Of a DNA stretch of 64,000 nucleotides, positions 41,125-50,662 are shown piece by piece (positions within the stretch are counted from its first letter, which is position 1; every line of letters starts with the position of its first letter). The position numbers and the translations under genes were made by a program. Under the pieces are notes generated by a model, which worked only from the letters and a program-made list of their open reading frames with translations, was not told where the DNA came from and searched no databases. The stretch is taken from positions 1-64,000 of the forward strand of contig NZ_SPOZ01000006.1 of assembly GCF_004569635.1 (NCBI RefSeq), written 5' to 3'. The stretch is from Streptococcus sp. LYSM12 (GTDB taxonomy: Bacteria > Bacillota > Bacilli > Lactobacillales > Streptococcaceae).

Positions 41125-41202
41125 CACCCTCGTATCGAAGTGTCATTCTCGTCATCATTGCTTCTTTTAAAGCTCGTTTACAGGTTACTTGAAATTTTGT
41201 GC

Positions 41203-41208
41203 TATACT
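41203..41208 (+). promoter_or_regulatory. Extended -10 of the M20D gene promoter
   Basis: TGCTATACT extended -10 (TATACT 41203-41208), followed about 50 nt later by AAGGAGG before the ATG at 41266. Confidence 0.55.
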
Positions 41209-41265
41209 AGTAGGTGGGGTATGATCAATTAGGATAAAATGATTTGTTGTTAAGGAGGAAATGAT

Positions 41266-42480
41266 ATGTCTATTCAACAAGTGTTACAATCATTGGACGG
41301 TATTCAAGAATGGCAGGAAGAAACCTATAAGTATCTTCATGCTCATCCAGAACTATCGATGCAAGAAACGCAGACAGCGCAATTTATTTTCGAAACATTA
41401 CAAGGTTATGGCTATCAGACACAACTGATTGGCGGTGGTGTGGTTGGTGTGTTACAAAATGGAGATGGTCCGACTGTTCTTTTTCGTGCAGATATGGATG
41501 GTCTTCCTATCAAAGAGAAAACTGGCCTGGACTATGCTTCACAGGTTGTGATGAAAGACTTAAATGGGGATATGGTTCCAGTTATGCATGCCTGTGGGCA
41601 CGATGTTCATATAGTAGCTGGATTAGGAGCCGCCTGGGCTCTAGCGCTGCATCTGGATGAATGGCAGGGAACCTATATTGCCCTCTTTCAACCAGGTGAA
41701 GAGATTGCTGCGGGGGCAAAGGCCATGATAGCAGATGGTCTATTTGAGAAAATTCCACATCCGCAAGTGGCCTTAAGCCAGCATGTTCTGACGGAACCGG
41801 TAGCAGGGAAAGTAGGGACCCGCTCTGGATCATTTTTGTCCAGCGCTGCATCGCTAAGTATCACGATTTATGGTCAAGGAGCACATGGTTCGATGCCGCA
41901 TTTGAGTGTCGATCCAATCGTAATCGGCTCATCCATTGTGATGAAACTACAGACCATTGTTTCTCGAGAAATGGATCCTTTCCAATTTGCGGTAGTATCT
42001 GTCGGCAGTTTTCAGGCAGGATTGAAAGCCAATATTATTCCAGATACAGCAAACTTACAGGTCAACATTCGGACCTATAATGAAAAAGTTCAACAGCAAG
42101 TGCTAGATAGTATCAAGCGGATTGTCCATGCCGAATGTGAAGCAGCTGGCTGTACAACATCCCCTAAAATAAAAGTATTTGACTATTATCCTCTGACGGA
42201 GAATGATGCTAAGATCACAGCTGAGGTGACAGAGGCCTTTGAGACCTATCTAGGTAAAGAACGGGTAGTGGCTTACCACCCTATGACTGCTTCAGAAGAT
42301 TTTTCCTACATTCCACAGGCCCTTAATATTCCTTATCTCTATTGGGGATTCGGAGGTTTCACAGAAGATCAGACAAGCTATGCTAACCACAATCCAAAAT
42401 TCGCACCAGCTATCCAACCGACCCTTAGAACAGGAACAGAAGCTGCCATTATTGCCGTCTTATGTTACCTTGGGAAGTGA
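41266..42480 (+). CDS. M20D family amidohydrolase (hippurate hydrolase / N-acyl amino acid hydrolase type)
   Basis: 404 residues. It hydrolyses N-acyl or N-acetyl amino acids in the cytoplasm with two metal ions. Metal-site motifs are HACGHDVH, QPGEEIAAGAKAMI, AHGSMPHLSVDP and HPMTASEDFSYIP; RADMDGLPIKEKTG is the N-terminal signature. A strong AAGGAGG precedes the ATG. The exact substrate cannot be read from sequence. It is a single gene with its own promoter, just upstream of the sialic-acid regulator. Confidence 0.9.
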   Translation: MSIQQVLQSLDGIQEWQEETYKYLHAHPELSMQETQTAQFIFETLQGYGYQTQLIGGGVVGVLQNGDGPTVLFRADMDGLPIKEKTGLDYASQVVMKDLNGDMVPVMHACGHDVHIVAGLGAAWALALHLDEWQGTYIALFQPGEEIAAGAKAMIADGLFEKIPHPQVALSQHVLTEPVAGKVGTRSGSFLSSAASLSITIYGQGAHGSMPHLSVDPIVIGSSIVMKLQTIVSREMDPFQFAVVSVGSFQAGLKANIIPDTANLQVNIRTYNEKVQQQVLDSIKRIVHAECEAAGCTTSPKIKVFDYYPLTENDAKITAEVTEAFETYLGKERVVAYHPMTASEDFSYIPQALNIPYLYWGFGGFTEDQTSYANHNPKFAPAIQPTLRTGTEAAIIAVLCYLGK

Positions 42481-42531
42481 GTGCTGGAGTCGTTTAGCTT
42501 GCCTATGTGTGCTAAATCCCCATGATTGTGG

Positions 42532-42537
42532 TACAAT
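42532..42537 (+). promoter_or_regulatory. Extended -10 of the RpiR regulator promoter
   Basis: TGGTACAAT (TACAAT 42532-42537); the start would be near 42,544, about 30 nt before ATG 42573. Confidence 0.5.
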
Positions 42538-42572
42538 ACACGTATATACTTTCTTTTGAAATGAGAATGATT

Positions 42573-43427
42573 ATGGAAACAGGATTGAATATTATCAGCC
42601 ATATTGAATCAAACATGGCTAGAATGAGTGAGATAGAGGGGAATGTTGCTAAGTTTTTTATAGCAGAGGCACACAAAGAATCTGATTTATCTGCGGAGCA
42701 TGTTTGTGAAATTGTCCATGCCTCTTTATCGGCTTTGACACGGTTTTCTAAAAAATGTGGATTCAAAGGCTATCGAGAATTTATTTTTGAGTACCGAAAA
42801 AGTCAAAAACAGCTAAAAGAGAGAGTGAAGCATTTTCAAAATGAAGTGACTCCCAATATCTTTAGAGACTATGAAGAAATTATTGAAAAAACACAGTCTT
42901 TGATAGATGAGGCGCAGCTAGAGAGAATTTCTAGAATGTTGGTTACTGTTTCACGAATCTATTTGTATGGAGCTGGTTTTTCAGGCTTGGTTGCTAAAGA
43001 AGTTAAAATTCGCTTTGTTCGTTTAGGGCTAGTGACCGAAGTTATTCACGATTTGGATAATTTGGTTTGGACCAGTGGGATTATTGATTCCTCCTGTCTC
43101 GTTATTGGTTTCTCCTTATCAGGTGATTCTAGGATTGTCGTAAATGCTTTGCAAAATGCTTCGAGAATAGGAGCAAAAAGTATCCTTTTAACGAGCCAGC
43201 CCGACGGAAATAGTCATGTGGATGAGGTCGTGCAAGTCGCTTCGATGAGAAATCTTGATCAGGGAACTAGAATCTCCCCACAGTTGCCGATTTTATTTAT
43301 GATTGATATTATTTATGGTTATTTTTTATCAGCCAATAAATCACAGAGGCTTGAAATTTTTAACAAGACAGTTGTTAATCATGATGATAACGATAAGGTA
43401 TTACGATTGTTTCAGACAGAAGAATAG
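42573..43427 (+). CDS. MurR/RpiR family regulator, probable sialic-acid operon regulator
   Basis: 284 residues from ATG 42573; in-frame ATGs at 42561 and 42567 are equally possible because no clear ribosome-binding site decides. The N-terminal helix-turn-helix domain includes ISHIESNMARMSEIEGNVAK and HASLSALTRFSKKCGFKGY. The C-terminal SIS domain binds a phosphosugar and contains IYLYGAGFSGLVAKEVKIR and IGFSLSGDSRIVVNAL. In pneumococcus the nan locus is controlled by an RpiR-type NanR. Position immediately before nanE suggests the same role, with N-acetylmannosamine-6-phosphate as likely ligand (inference). Confidence 0.88.
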   Translation: METGLNIISHIESNMARMSEIEGNVAKFFIAEAHKESDLSAEHVCEIVHASLSALTRFSKKCGFKGYREFIFEYRKSQKQLKERVKHFQNEVTPNIFRDYEEIIEKTQSLIDEAQLERISRMLVTVSRIYLYGAGFSGLVAKEVKIRFVRLGLVTEVIHDLDNLVWTSGIIDSSCLVIGFSLSGDSRIVVNALQNASRIGAKSILLTSQPDGNSHVDEVVQVASMRNLDQGTRISPQLPILFMIDIIYGYFLSANKSQRLEIFNKTVVNHDDNDKVLRLFQTEE

Positions 43428-43498
43428 TAGTAGGCGCTATCAGTTAGTCTTCTGCTGTAAACCTATCATAGTCAGTGAAGATGTTAGAATAGGATTTA

Positions 43499-43529
43499 GG
43501 GGCTAGACTTGAGTCTAGCCCCTTTTTTA
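43499..43529 (+). terminator. Terminator after the RpiR gene
   Basis: GGGGCTAGACT with AGTCTAGCCCC around TG, then TTTTTT: an 11 bp stem. Confidence 0.88.
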
Positions 43530-43583
43530 GAGTGCTCAGCGCGTGCTTGACTTGTATACGGGCAGGGGAAAACGAACTCTTTT

Positions 43584-43690
43584 TATAGCCGTTTCGTTTA
43601 TTTTTAGTACTAGGCAAGGAGTCGCAGGTAGTACTGAAATACAGCAAGACGAGTTAACGAAGTAATAAAAATATAAGCTAAATGACTATA
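43584..43690. repeat. TATAGTC-family repeat, reverse orientation (107 bp)
   Basis: Complete member: TATAGCCGTTTCGTTTATT to AAGCTAAATGACTATA, with TAGTACTAGGCAAGGAGTCG inside. Confidence 0.85.
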
Positions 43691-43732
43691 TCATTGCACC
43701 TGTATTGACTGATTGCAGGTGAGGGACAGGGA

Positions 43733-43769
43733 AAATCGCAAGGGCTTGGTTGAAGTCCTTGCGATTTTT
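43733..43769 (+). terminator. Terminator-type hairpin between repeats
   Basis: AAATCGCAAGG with CCTTGCGATTT around GCTTGGTTGAAGT, then TTTT. Confidence 0.75.
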
Positions 43770-43799
43770 TTCTTAATCGAGTTCCCATGATTTCTTTTT

Positions 43800-43905
43800 T
43801 ATAGCCGTTTCGTTTATCTTTTATTCCTTGGTTCACTCGCTTTGCCGTACTCTAGTACAGCCTGCAGCTCCTTGCCTAGTACTAAAAGCAAATGAAAAGG
43901 CTATA
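43800..43905. repeat. TATAGTC-family repeat, forward orientation (106 bp)
   Basis: Complete member: TATAGCCGTTTCGTTTATC to AAATGAAAAGGCTATA. Confidence 0.85.
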
Positions 43906-43994
43906 TCTTATATGAGATTGGGCTGGAACTATTTTCAAGGGAGAGAGGATTTATCTGTAGAAGATTGAAAGTAAAAATGATTTTTTAGGAATGA

Positions 43995-44022
43995 TTGCTT
44001 TTTAAAAAATTTTTGGTAGAAT
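43995..44022 (+). promoter_or_regulatory. Promoter of the sialic-acid operon
   Basis: -35 TTGCTT (43995-44000), 16 nt spacer, -10 TAGAAT (44017-44022). A cre site covers the expected transcription start. Confidence 0.65.
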
Positions 44023-44026
44023 AAAA

Positions 44027-44042
44027 TTGTAAACGTTTTCAA
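44027..44042. promoter_or_regulatory. cre site (CcpA operator) of the sialic-acid operon
   Basis: TTGTAAACGTTTTCAA is a near-ideal catabolite-responsive element. It starts 4 nt after the -10 box, a repressing position, so glucose should shut the operon down through CcpA. Confidence 0.8.
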
Positions 44043-44060
44043 GAAAGGAGACGAGAAAGC

Positions 44061-44771
44061 ATGACTGAAAAACTTACTAAGGAAAAATTTAAATCATTAG
44101 TAAAAAATGGCATCATTGTATCCTGTCAGGCCTTACCTGGAGAGCCGCTTTATACGGAAGAGGGAGGCATTATTCCCCGTTTGGCTTTAGCTGCTGAACA
44201 GGCTGGAGCTGTGGGGATTCGTGCTAATTCAATCAGAGATATTAGGGAGATAAAGGAGCACACGCATCTTCCCATTATTGGTATCATCAAGAGAGACTAT
44301 CCTCCCCAAGAGCCGTTTATCACTGCAACCATGAGAGAAATTGATGAATTGGCTGCAGAGGGGGTTGATGTTATTGCATTTGATTGTACAAATAGAGAAC
44401 GGTATGATGGCTTAAGTCTTACGGAATTTATCAGCCAGATAAAGACCAAATATCCTGACCAGTTATTGATGGCAGATATTAGTACCTTTGATGAGGGACT
44501 CAAAGCATTTAACCTAGGTATTGATTTTGTAGGAACGACCTTATCAGGGTATACACGTTATAGTCGACAGGCAGAAGGACCAGATTTAGAATTGATAGAG
44601 CGACTGTGCAATGTCGGAGTAGATGTCATTGCAGAAGGAAAAATTCATACAGTTGAGGATGCAAAAGCTGTTAAGGCACTCAATCCGGCAGGAATCGTAA
44701 TAGGAGGGGCGATTACGCGACCAAAAGAGATTGCAGAACGGTTTATCAAAGCTATTCACGAGCCAATGTAA
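44061..44771 (+). CDS. nanE: N-acetylmannosamine-6-phosphate 2-epimerase
   Basis: 236 residues with AAAGGAG upstream. It converts ManNAc-6-P to GlcNAc-6-P, a TIM-barrel step that feeds sialic acid carbon into amino-sugar catabolism. Motifs: [20 protein letters not shown] at the N-terminus, IGIIKRDYP with the catalytic Lys region, [24 protein letters not shown] and [15 protein letters not shown]. It is the first gene of the operon behind the cre site. Confidence 0.95.
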   Translation: MTEKLTKEKFKSLVKNGIIVSCQALPGEPLYTEEGGIIPRLALAAEQAGAVGIRANSIRDIREIKEHTHLPIIGIIKRDYPPQEPFITATMREIDELAAEGVDVIAFDCTNRERYDGLSLTEFISQIKTKYPDQLLMADISTFDEGLKAFNLGIDFVGTTLSGYTRYSRQAEGPDLELIERLCNVGVDVIAEGKIHTVEDAKAVKALNPAGIVIGGAITRPKEIAERFIKAIHEPM

Positions 44772-44867
44772 AGAGCTTTTGGAAAGTTGTTGGAATGCAA
44801 CTGAAAGGAACTTTATAAAAAATACTGAAACAGTAATCTCTCATGTCTATTAGATTGGAGGGTGCAT

Positions 44868-44918
44868 GTGCTAACGAATATTTCTTTGATTGCCGAGATA
44901 GGAAAACGAATTTTTTAA
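44868..44918 (+). CDS. Possible 16-residue open frame before the nanQ-like gene
   Basis: GTG at 44868 follows a good GGAGGG, and the frame (LTNISLIAEIGKRIF) ends in TAA 18 bases before the next gene's ATG. It may be a leader peptide or the relic of a lost gene; composition is weak evidence. Confidence 0.25.
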   Translation: MLTNISLIAEIGKRIF

Positions 44919-44936
44919 TAGGAGGAGAAGATAGAG

Positions 44937-45389
44937 ATGATTATCACCCATATTGAATACCTATCAACCTATATCGGGGTAAACCCGTATATGAAGTATC
45001 TGGTTGATTATTTCCAATCCATTACTTTGGAAGAAATTGCAGAAGGATCGATTTCGATTCATGAAGATAAGGTATTCGGAAATTGTTTCACTTATATAGC
45101 AGATGGCACAGCAGGTGATTTTTTTGAAACGCATCACAAATATATCGATGTTCATCTTGTTATAAAAAATGTTGAAGATATGGCTGTAACAGTTCCAGAA
45201 AAAGTAACAGTTACGCAAGCGTATGATGAGGAAAAAGATATTGAATTATATAGCGGGGAATATGAGCAAATCGTCCGATTAAATCCAGGTATTTGCTTGA
45301 TTACCTTTCCTGAAGATTTACACCAGCCCAAGGTAGGTGTAAATGATTCGGAAGTTAAAAAAGTAGTTTTCAAAATCGCTATTTCATAA
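44937..45389 (+). CDS. YhcH/YjgK/YiaL family protein (NanQ-like)
   Basis: 150 residues, with AGGAGGAG upstream. A single cupin-like beta barrel: DYFQSITLEEIAEGSISIHE, FFETHHKYIDVHLVIKNVED and CLITFPEDLHQPKVG, where the E.HHKYIDVH and HQP residues form the metal and sugar site of the family. In E. coli the homologue NanQ interconverts anomers of N-acetylneuraminate during uptake. Location inside a sialic-acid operon supports such a role. Confidence 0.88.
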   Translation: MIITHIEYLSTYIGVNPYMKYLVDYFQSITLEEIAEGSISIHEDKVFGNCFTYIADGTAGDFFETHHKYIDVHLVIKNVEDMAVTVPEKVTVTQAYDEEKDIELYSGEYEQIVRLNPGICLITFPEDLHQPKVGVNDSEVKKVVFKIAIS

Positions 45390-45401
45390 AGGAGAAGTAT
45401 A

Positions 45402-46751
45402 ATGAAATTTCGTAAAATGTTCAGCTCAATTTGTTTGGCAGCAACCACAGTAGCTCTTATAGGTTGTTCCTCAGGCACAAACGATACTGCCACGCCAGCA
45501 GATAAATCAGGCGAATTGTCTGGTGAGATTGTCATGTGGCATTCCTTTACACAAGGACCACGCTTGGAGTCCATTCAAAAATCTGCAGACGAATTTATGG
45601 AGAAGAATCCCAAAGTCACTATTAAAATTGAAACATTCTCTTGGAATGACTTCTACACCAAATGGACAACAGGTTTAGCGAATGGCAATGTGCCTGATGT
45701 GAGTACAGCCTTGCCTAATCAGGTAATGGAAATGGTAAACTCTGACGCGATTATTCCATTGGATGATACGATTGATAGTCTCGGTAAGGACCGTTTTAAT
45801 AAAACAGCACTAGATGAGGCGAAAGTTGGTGGAAGTTATTATTCAGTTCCCCTCTACTCTCACGGTCAAGTTATGTGGGTTCGTACAGACCTCTTGAAAC
45901 AACACGGTTTAGAAGTTCCAAAGACATGGGAGGAGCTCTATCAAGCAAGTAAAAAACTAAAAGAAGCTGGAGTTTATGGTGTATCCGTACCTTTTGGTAC
46001 AAATGACTTTATGGGGACTCGTTTCCTAAACTTCTATGTTCGTAGCGCAGGTGGAAGTCTTCTTACAGAAGATTTGAAAGCTGATTTGACTAGTGATTTA
46101 GCTCAAGAGGGGATCAACTACTGGGTTAAGATGTATAAGGAAATTTCTCCTCAAGATTCCTTGAACTACAATGTGCTCCAACAAGCTACATTATTCTATC
46201 AAGGTCAAACAGCGTTTGACTTTAACTCGGGCTTCCATATCGGAGGGGTTCAAGCCAACAGCCCACAACTTTTGGACCATATTGATGCTTATCCGATGCC
46301 AAAAGTCAAGGTTTCTGATAAAGACTATGGTATTGAAACCTCCAATATTCCAATGGTTGTCTGGAAAAAATCTAAAGCACCTCATGTCGCAAAAGCATTC
46401 TTGGAGTACCTGTATGAAGAAGATAACTACCTTGAATTCTTAAATTCAACGCCTGTTGGTATGCTTCCTGCAGTAAGCGGTATTACAGATTTAGAAAGCT
46501 ATCAATCGAATGAAACTCGTCAGAAGTTCCAACACGCTGAAGAAGTTATTTTGAATGCAGTAGCATCTGGTACAGCGATTGGTTATGAAAACGGTCCAAG
46601 TGTACAGGCAGGTTTGTTGACAAACCAACATATCATTGAACAAATGTTCCAAGATATTATCACAAATGGTACAGATTCTAAGAAAGCTGCAAAAGATGCA
46701 GAAAAACAATTGAATGACTTGTTTGAAACAGTAGCAGTAAGTGTAGAATAG
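45402..46751 (+). CDS. Sugar ABC transporter substrate-binding lipoprotein (sialic-acid type)
   Basis: 449 residues with AAAGGAG upstream. A lipoprotein signal peptide ends in LIGC (Cys22), so the protein is tethered outside the membrane. The rest is a family 1 sugar-binding protein: GEIVMWHSFTQGPRLESIQK, KVTIKIETFSWNDFYTKWTT, VPLYSHGQVMWVRTDLL and GMLPAVSGI. It delivers sugar to the two permeases that follow. By position the ligand is sialic acid or its 2,7-anhydro form. Confidence 0.92.
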   Translation: MKFRKMFSSICLAATTVALIGCSSGTNDTATPADKSGELSGEIVMWHSFTQGPRLESIQKSADEFMEKNPKVTIKIETFSWNDFYTKWTTGLANGNVPDVSTALPNQVMEMVNSDAIIPLDDTIDSLGKDRFNKTALDEAKVGGSYYSVPLYSHGQVMWVRTDLLKQHGLEVPKTWEELYQASKKLKEAGVYGVSVPFGTNDFMGTRFLNFYVRSAGGSLLTEDLKADLTSDLAQEGINYWVKMYKEISPQDSLNYNVLQQATLFYQGQTAFDFNSGFHIGGVQANSPQLLDHIDAYPMPKVKVSDKDYGIETSNIPMVVWKKSKAPHVAKAFLEYLYEEDNYLEFLNSTPVGMLPAVSGITDLESYQSNETRQKFQHAEEVILNAVASGTAIGYENGPSVQAGLLTNQHIIEQMFQDIITNGTDSKKAAKDAEKQLNDLFETVAVSVE

Positions 46752-46815
46752 AGTTCAAAGCAAGTGGACTAAGGACACTAGTTCCTTGGTCTACTTTTTA
46801 GAAAGGAGAGAAAGA

Positions 46816-47697
46816 ATGGAAAAAGACCGGAACCTGACCCGTTGGATGTTTGTGCTTCCTGCCATGATTATTGTAGGTCTACTCTTTATCTACCCGTTTT
46901 TTTCAAGTATTTTTTATAGTTTTACGAACAAAAATTTAATCATGCCAAACTACAAGTTTGTTGGCTTTGATAACTATATTGCAGTTCTAAAAGATCCAAA
47001 TTTCTTCAATGCTTTCTTTAATTCATTGAAATGGACAATCATCTCACTAGCGGGGCAAGTGCTGGTTGGTTTTGTTCTAGCACTATCACTCCACAGAGTG
47101 AAGCGATTTAAAAAAGTATATCGTACATTGTTGATTGTTCCCTGGGCTTTCCCAACGATTGTCATTGCTTTTTCATGGCAGTGGATTTTAAATGGTGTTT
47201 ACGGTTATCTTCCGAATATGATTGTCAAACTGGGCTTGATGGAGATGGCACCCTCATTCTTGACGGATAGTACATGGGCATTTATTTGTCTAGTGTTTAT
47301 CAACGTTTGGTTTGGTGCACCAATGATCATGGTGAACGTATTGTCTGCCTTACAAACAGTGCCCCAAGAACAATTTGAGGCAGCACGGATTGATGGCGCA
47401 TCACCCTGGCAAGTATTTCGCTTTATCACTTTTCCACATATAAAAGTTGTGATTGGCTTGTTAGTTGTCTTACGTACAGTTTGGATTTTTAATAACTTTG
47501 ATATTATATACCTGATTACAGGAGGTGGTCCATCCAATGCGACCATGACCTTACCAATTTTTGCTTACAACCTAGGCTGGGGAACAAAGCTTCTAGGACG
47601 AGCATCAGCTGTCACAGTCCTATTGTTCCTCTTCCTGTTAACAGTATGTTTCGTTTACTTTAAGGTTATCAGTAAGTGGGAGAAAGAAGGAAGATAA
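46816..47697 (+). CDS. Sugar ABC transporter permease 1
   Basis: 293 residues from ATG 46816 with AAAGGAGAG upstream; an open stretch to 46786 lacks a site. Six membrane segments; the EAA loop that docks the ATPase is EQFEAARIDGASPWQVFRFI. It works with the second permease, whose start is 3 bases after its stop. No ATPase gene is present in the operon, so a shared MsmK-type ATPase elsewhere is likely, as in pneumococcus. Confidence 0.93.
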   Translation: MEKDRNLTRWMFVLPAMIIVGLLFIYPFFSSIFYSFTNKNLIMPNYKFVGFDNYIAVLKDPNFFNAFFNSLKWTIISLAGQVLVGFVLALSLHRVKRFKKVYRTLLIVPWAFPTIVIAFSWQWILNGVYGYLPNMIVKLGLMEMAPSFLTDSTWAFICLVFINVWFGAPMIMVNVLSALQTVPQEQFEAARIDGASPWQVFRFITFPHIKVVIGLLVVLRTVWIFNNFDIIYLITGGGPSNATMTLPIFAYNLGWGTKLLGRASAVTVLLFLFLLTVCFVYFKVISKWEKEGR

Positions 47698-47700
47698 TTA

Positions 47701-48533
47701 TGAAGAAAAAATCAAACCTACTACTTGATATTGGCTCGCATATTGTACTGATTCTAGCAACCATTGTTGCCATTTTCCCCCTACTATGGATTATTGTATC
47801 CTCTGTAAAAGGAAAAGGAGAACTCACTCAATTTCCAACTCGTTTTTTCCCGGAAAATTTCACACTAGACTACTTTACTCACGTAATCAATGATCTTCAT
47901 TTTATGGATAATATAAAGAACAGTTTATTGATTTCTCTGGGCTCAACTGTCGTTGCCACAATTATATCCTCTATGGCAGCTTATGGGATTGTAAGGTTCT
48001 TTCCAAAACTTGGAGCGATTATGTCACGTCTTCTAGTGACGACTTATATTTTCCCGCCTATTTTACTTGCGATTCCCTACTCTATTGCAGTTGCAAGAGC
48101 AGGTTTAGCCAATAGCTTATTTGGCTTGTCGCTCATCTATCTATCCTTTAGTGTTCCCTATGCTGTCTGGCTCTTAGTGGGATTTTTCCAAACAGTCCCT
48201 ATTGGAATTGAAGAAGCAGCACGGATTGATGGTGCCAACAAATTTGTCACCTTTTATAAAGTTGTCTTACCCATTGTCGCTCCTGGTATTGTAGCAACAG
48301 CGATTTATACATTTATCAACGCTTGGAATGAGTTCTTGTATGCACTGATATTAATCAATGATACCAGTAAGATGACCGTTGCGGTAGCCTTGCGTTCTTT
48401 AAACGGTTCAGAAATTTTAGACTGGGGTGATATGATGGCGGCATCCGTTATTGTAGTCTTACCATCTATTCTATTTTTCTCTATCATTCAAAATAAAATC
48501 GCGAGCGGATTATCAGAAGGATCTGTCAAATAA
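47701..48533 (+). CDS. Sugar ABC transporter permease 2
   Basis: 277 residues from ATG 47701 with GAAGGAAG upstream; an in-frame earlier start at 47676 would overlap the first permease. It has six membrane segments and the EAA loop IEEAARIDGANKFVTFYKVV. It ends 23 bp before the sialidase gene. Confidence 0.93.
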
Positions 48534-48556
48534 AAACATCATATGGAGGTTTCACA

Positions 48557-50650
48557 ATGAAACACAAGAAGATTTACTCTTCTCTTGGTCTGTTACTCGT
48601 GGCAGGAACGGTACTCGTCACTGTTCCGACCACGATTGTAGCAAATGCTCCCAGTATTACACAAGTAGTGGATACTCCAGTCTATCAAACAGGACCGATT
48701 GACCTGAATAAGCAGGGCTCTGATATCACTTCCAGTGTTCTAGAGAATTTTAAGTCCGATACACAAAGTATAGCAGTACGCTTTTCTTCGAATAATGCGA
48801 ATGCCTTACAAGCTTTAGTGGGAATTTCCAACGCTTCTAGAGGTTTTAGAAATCATTATTTCTCTATTTTTATTCGAGATACTGGTGAAGTCGGTGTTGA
48901 AATCCGTGATGCGAAAAAAGGAATCAATTACCTGTTTGCAAGGCCTGCATCATTGTGGGGACAACACAAGGGACAAGACGCGGAAAATATGGTTGTCTTT
49001 GTTAGTAATGCAACAGAGAAAACCTACACCATGTATGTAAATGGTACGAAAGTTTTTACAGAAACAGTTGAAAATTTTCTCCCGATTACAGGTATTGGGG
49101 GACAGAATACTGTTACTCTTGGTGGTGTCAATAGAGAAGGAAAGATTGACTATGGGATGACCGGTCGTATTGAAAGTGTATCTTTCTACAATAAAGCATT
49201 TTCTCCCTCAGAAGCTCAATCGTTTACCGCATCAGCACCTCATCAACTAATCTTCCAATCAGGAGACTCAACCCAGGCAAATTACTTTAGAATTCCAGCC
49301 TTATATACATTAGATAGTGGTCGTGTTCTGGCAAGCATCGATGCACGCTACGGTGGGACACACGATTCACGAAGTAAAATCAATATTGCTACATCTTTTA
49401 GTGATAATAATGGAGAATCTTGGAGTGAGCCGAACCTTGCCATGAAATTTAATGACTATGCAGAGCAACTGGTCGAATGGCCAAGAAAGAATCAGGCCAA
49501 GAATAGTCAAATCAATGGTAGCGCTTCATTTATTGACTCTGCGCTCGTTCAAGATAAACAAACAGGGAAAGTTGTGATGTTGGCTGATGTTATGCCAGCA
49601 GGGATAGGCAACAATAATGCAGTAAAAACAGATTCAGGCTTTAAAGAAATAGACGGTCACTATTTTGTTAAATTGAAAAAAGAGGGCGACACTCACTATC
49701 AGTATTCTATCAGAGAAGACGGTCAGGTATACGATGATACAAGGGGGCAGCCAACACCTTATTCAGTCAATTCAAAATATGAGTTGTTTGAAAATGGTCA
49801 GCCATTGACCGTTGAGCAGTATTCAGTAGCCTTTAACGGTGAAAGTTTAAATGAGTTTCATAATGGAACCCTTGTTCCAATGAATATCTTTTATAAAGAT
49901 TCTCTATTCAAGGTAGCTCCTACCAACTATATTGGAGTAGCTACAAGTGACGATGGAGGAGAATCATGGAGTGATTTTAAATTATTACCGCCGTTTTTAG
50001 GAGTAGATCATAATGCTACTTATTTAAGCCCTGGACAAGGATTGGCACTTAAAAATAGCAAGCGTTTAGTATTTGCTACCTATACCCGCGGAGAGTTAAC
50101 CTACTTGATTACAGAGGACGCAGGGCAAACTTGGAAAAAAGCATCTGCACCTGTACCGTTTACGAATGCAACTGCAGAAGCACAAATGGTGGAACTTCGT
50201 GACGGAGTTATCCGAACGTTCTTTAGAACGACAACTGGTAAGATTGCCTACATGACAAGTTATGATGCAGGGGATACTTGGTCGGATGTTTCCTATTTAG
50301 ATATAGTAAAACAAACGAATTATGGTACGCAAGTTTCTGTTATTAAGTATTCTCAGTTGATTGATGGCAAGGAAGCTGTACTACTCAGCACACCAAATTC
50401 AAGGACTGGGAGAAAAGGCGGTCAAATATGGGTCGGTCTTATGAACCCCGCAGATGATACAATCGACTGGAAATATCATTATGATGTAGACTTACCTGAG
50501 TATGGATACGCCTACTCGGCGATTACAGAATTACCGAATCATCATATTGGTGTACTATTTGAAAAGTATGATTCTTGGTCTCGTAATGAATTGCATCTAA
50601 CAAACGTAGTACAGTATATCGATCTTGAAATAAATGATTTGTTAAAATAA
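48557..50650 (+). CDS. nanB: Secreted sialidase, NanB-type (intramolecular trans-sialidase)
   Basis: 697 residues, the length I recall for pneumococcal NanB, and the whole sequence follows it closely from memory. A signal peptide ends near VANA. Residues about 35-230 form a lectin-like (CBM40) domain with NYFSIF-type HYFSIFIRD and YLFARPASLWGQHKGQ. The catalytic propeller has the Arg of YFRIPALYT, the Asp of SIDARYGGTHDSRSK, and four Asp boxes (SDNNGESW, SDDGGESW, TEDAGQTW, SYDAGDTW). There is no LPxTG anchor, so it is released. NanB cleaves alpha-2,3-linked sialic acid and yields 2,7-anhydro-Neu5Ac. That product is inferred from the close family match. Confidence 0.92.
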   Translation: MKHKKIYSSLGLLLVAGTVLVTVPTTIVANAPSITQVVDTPVYQTGPIDLNKQGSDITSSVLENFKSDTQSIAVRFSSNNANALQALVGISNASRGFRNHYFSIFIRDTGEVGVEIRDAKKGINYLFARPASLWGQHKGQDAENMVVFVSNATEKTYTMYVNGTKVFTETVENFLPITGIGGQNTVTLGGVNREGKIDYGMTGRIESVSFYNKAFSPSEAQSFTASAPHQLIFQSGDSTQANYFRIPALYTLDSGRVLASIDARYGGTHDSRSKINIATSFSDNNGESWSEPNLAMKFNDYAEQLVEWPRKNQAKNSQINGSASFIDSALVQDKQTGKVVMLADVMPAGIGNNNAVKTDSGFKEIDGHYFVKLKKEGDTHYQYSIREDGQVYDDTRGQPTPYSVNSKYELFENGQPLTVEQYSVAFNGESLNEFHNGTLVPMNIFYKDSLFKVAPTNYIGVATSDDGGESWSDFKLLPPFLGVDHNATYLSPGQGLALKNSKRLVFATYTRGELTYLITEDAGQTWKKASAPVPFTNATAEAQMVELRDGVIRTFFRTTTGKIAYMTSYDAGDTWSDVSYLDIVKQTNYGTQVSVIKYSQLIDGKEAVLLSTPNSRTGRKGGQIWVGLMNPADDTIDWKYHYDVDLPEYGYAYSAITELPNHHIGVLFEKYDSWSRNELHLTNVVQYIDLEINDLLK

Positions 50651-50662
50651 AGGAGAAGGACA

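Larger units (their letters stand above)
40366..41265. other. 900 bp gap between endA and the amidohydrolase gene
   Basis: The gap starts with a 17-codon open frame (ATG 40374, GGAGA upstream) that looks like a relic. It then has a terminator and three TATAGTC-family repeats in a row, the last two sharing a duplicated ATATAATATTATTCTGCCC lead. No real gene is seen. Confidence 0.6.
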
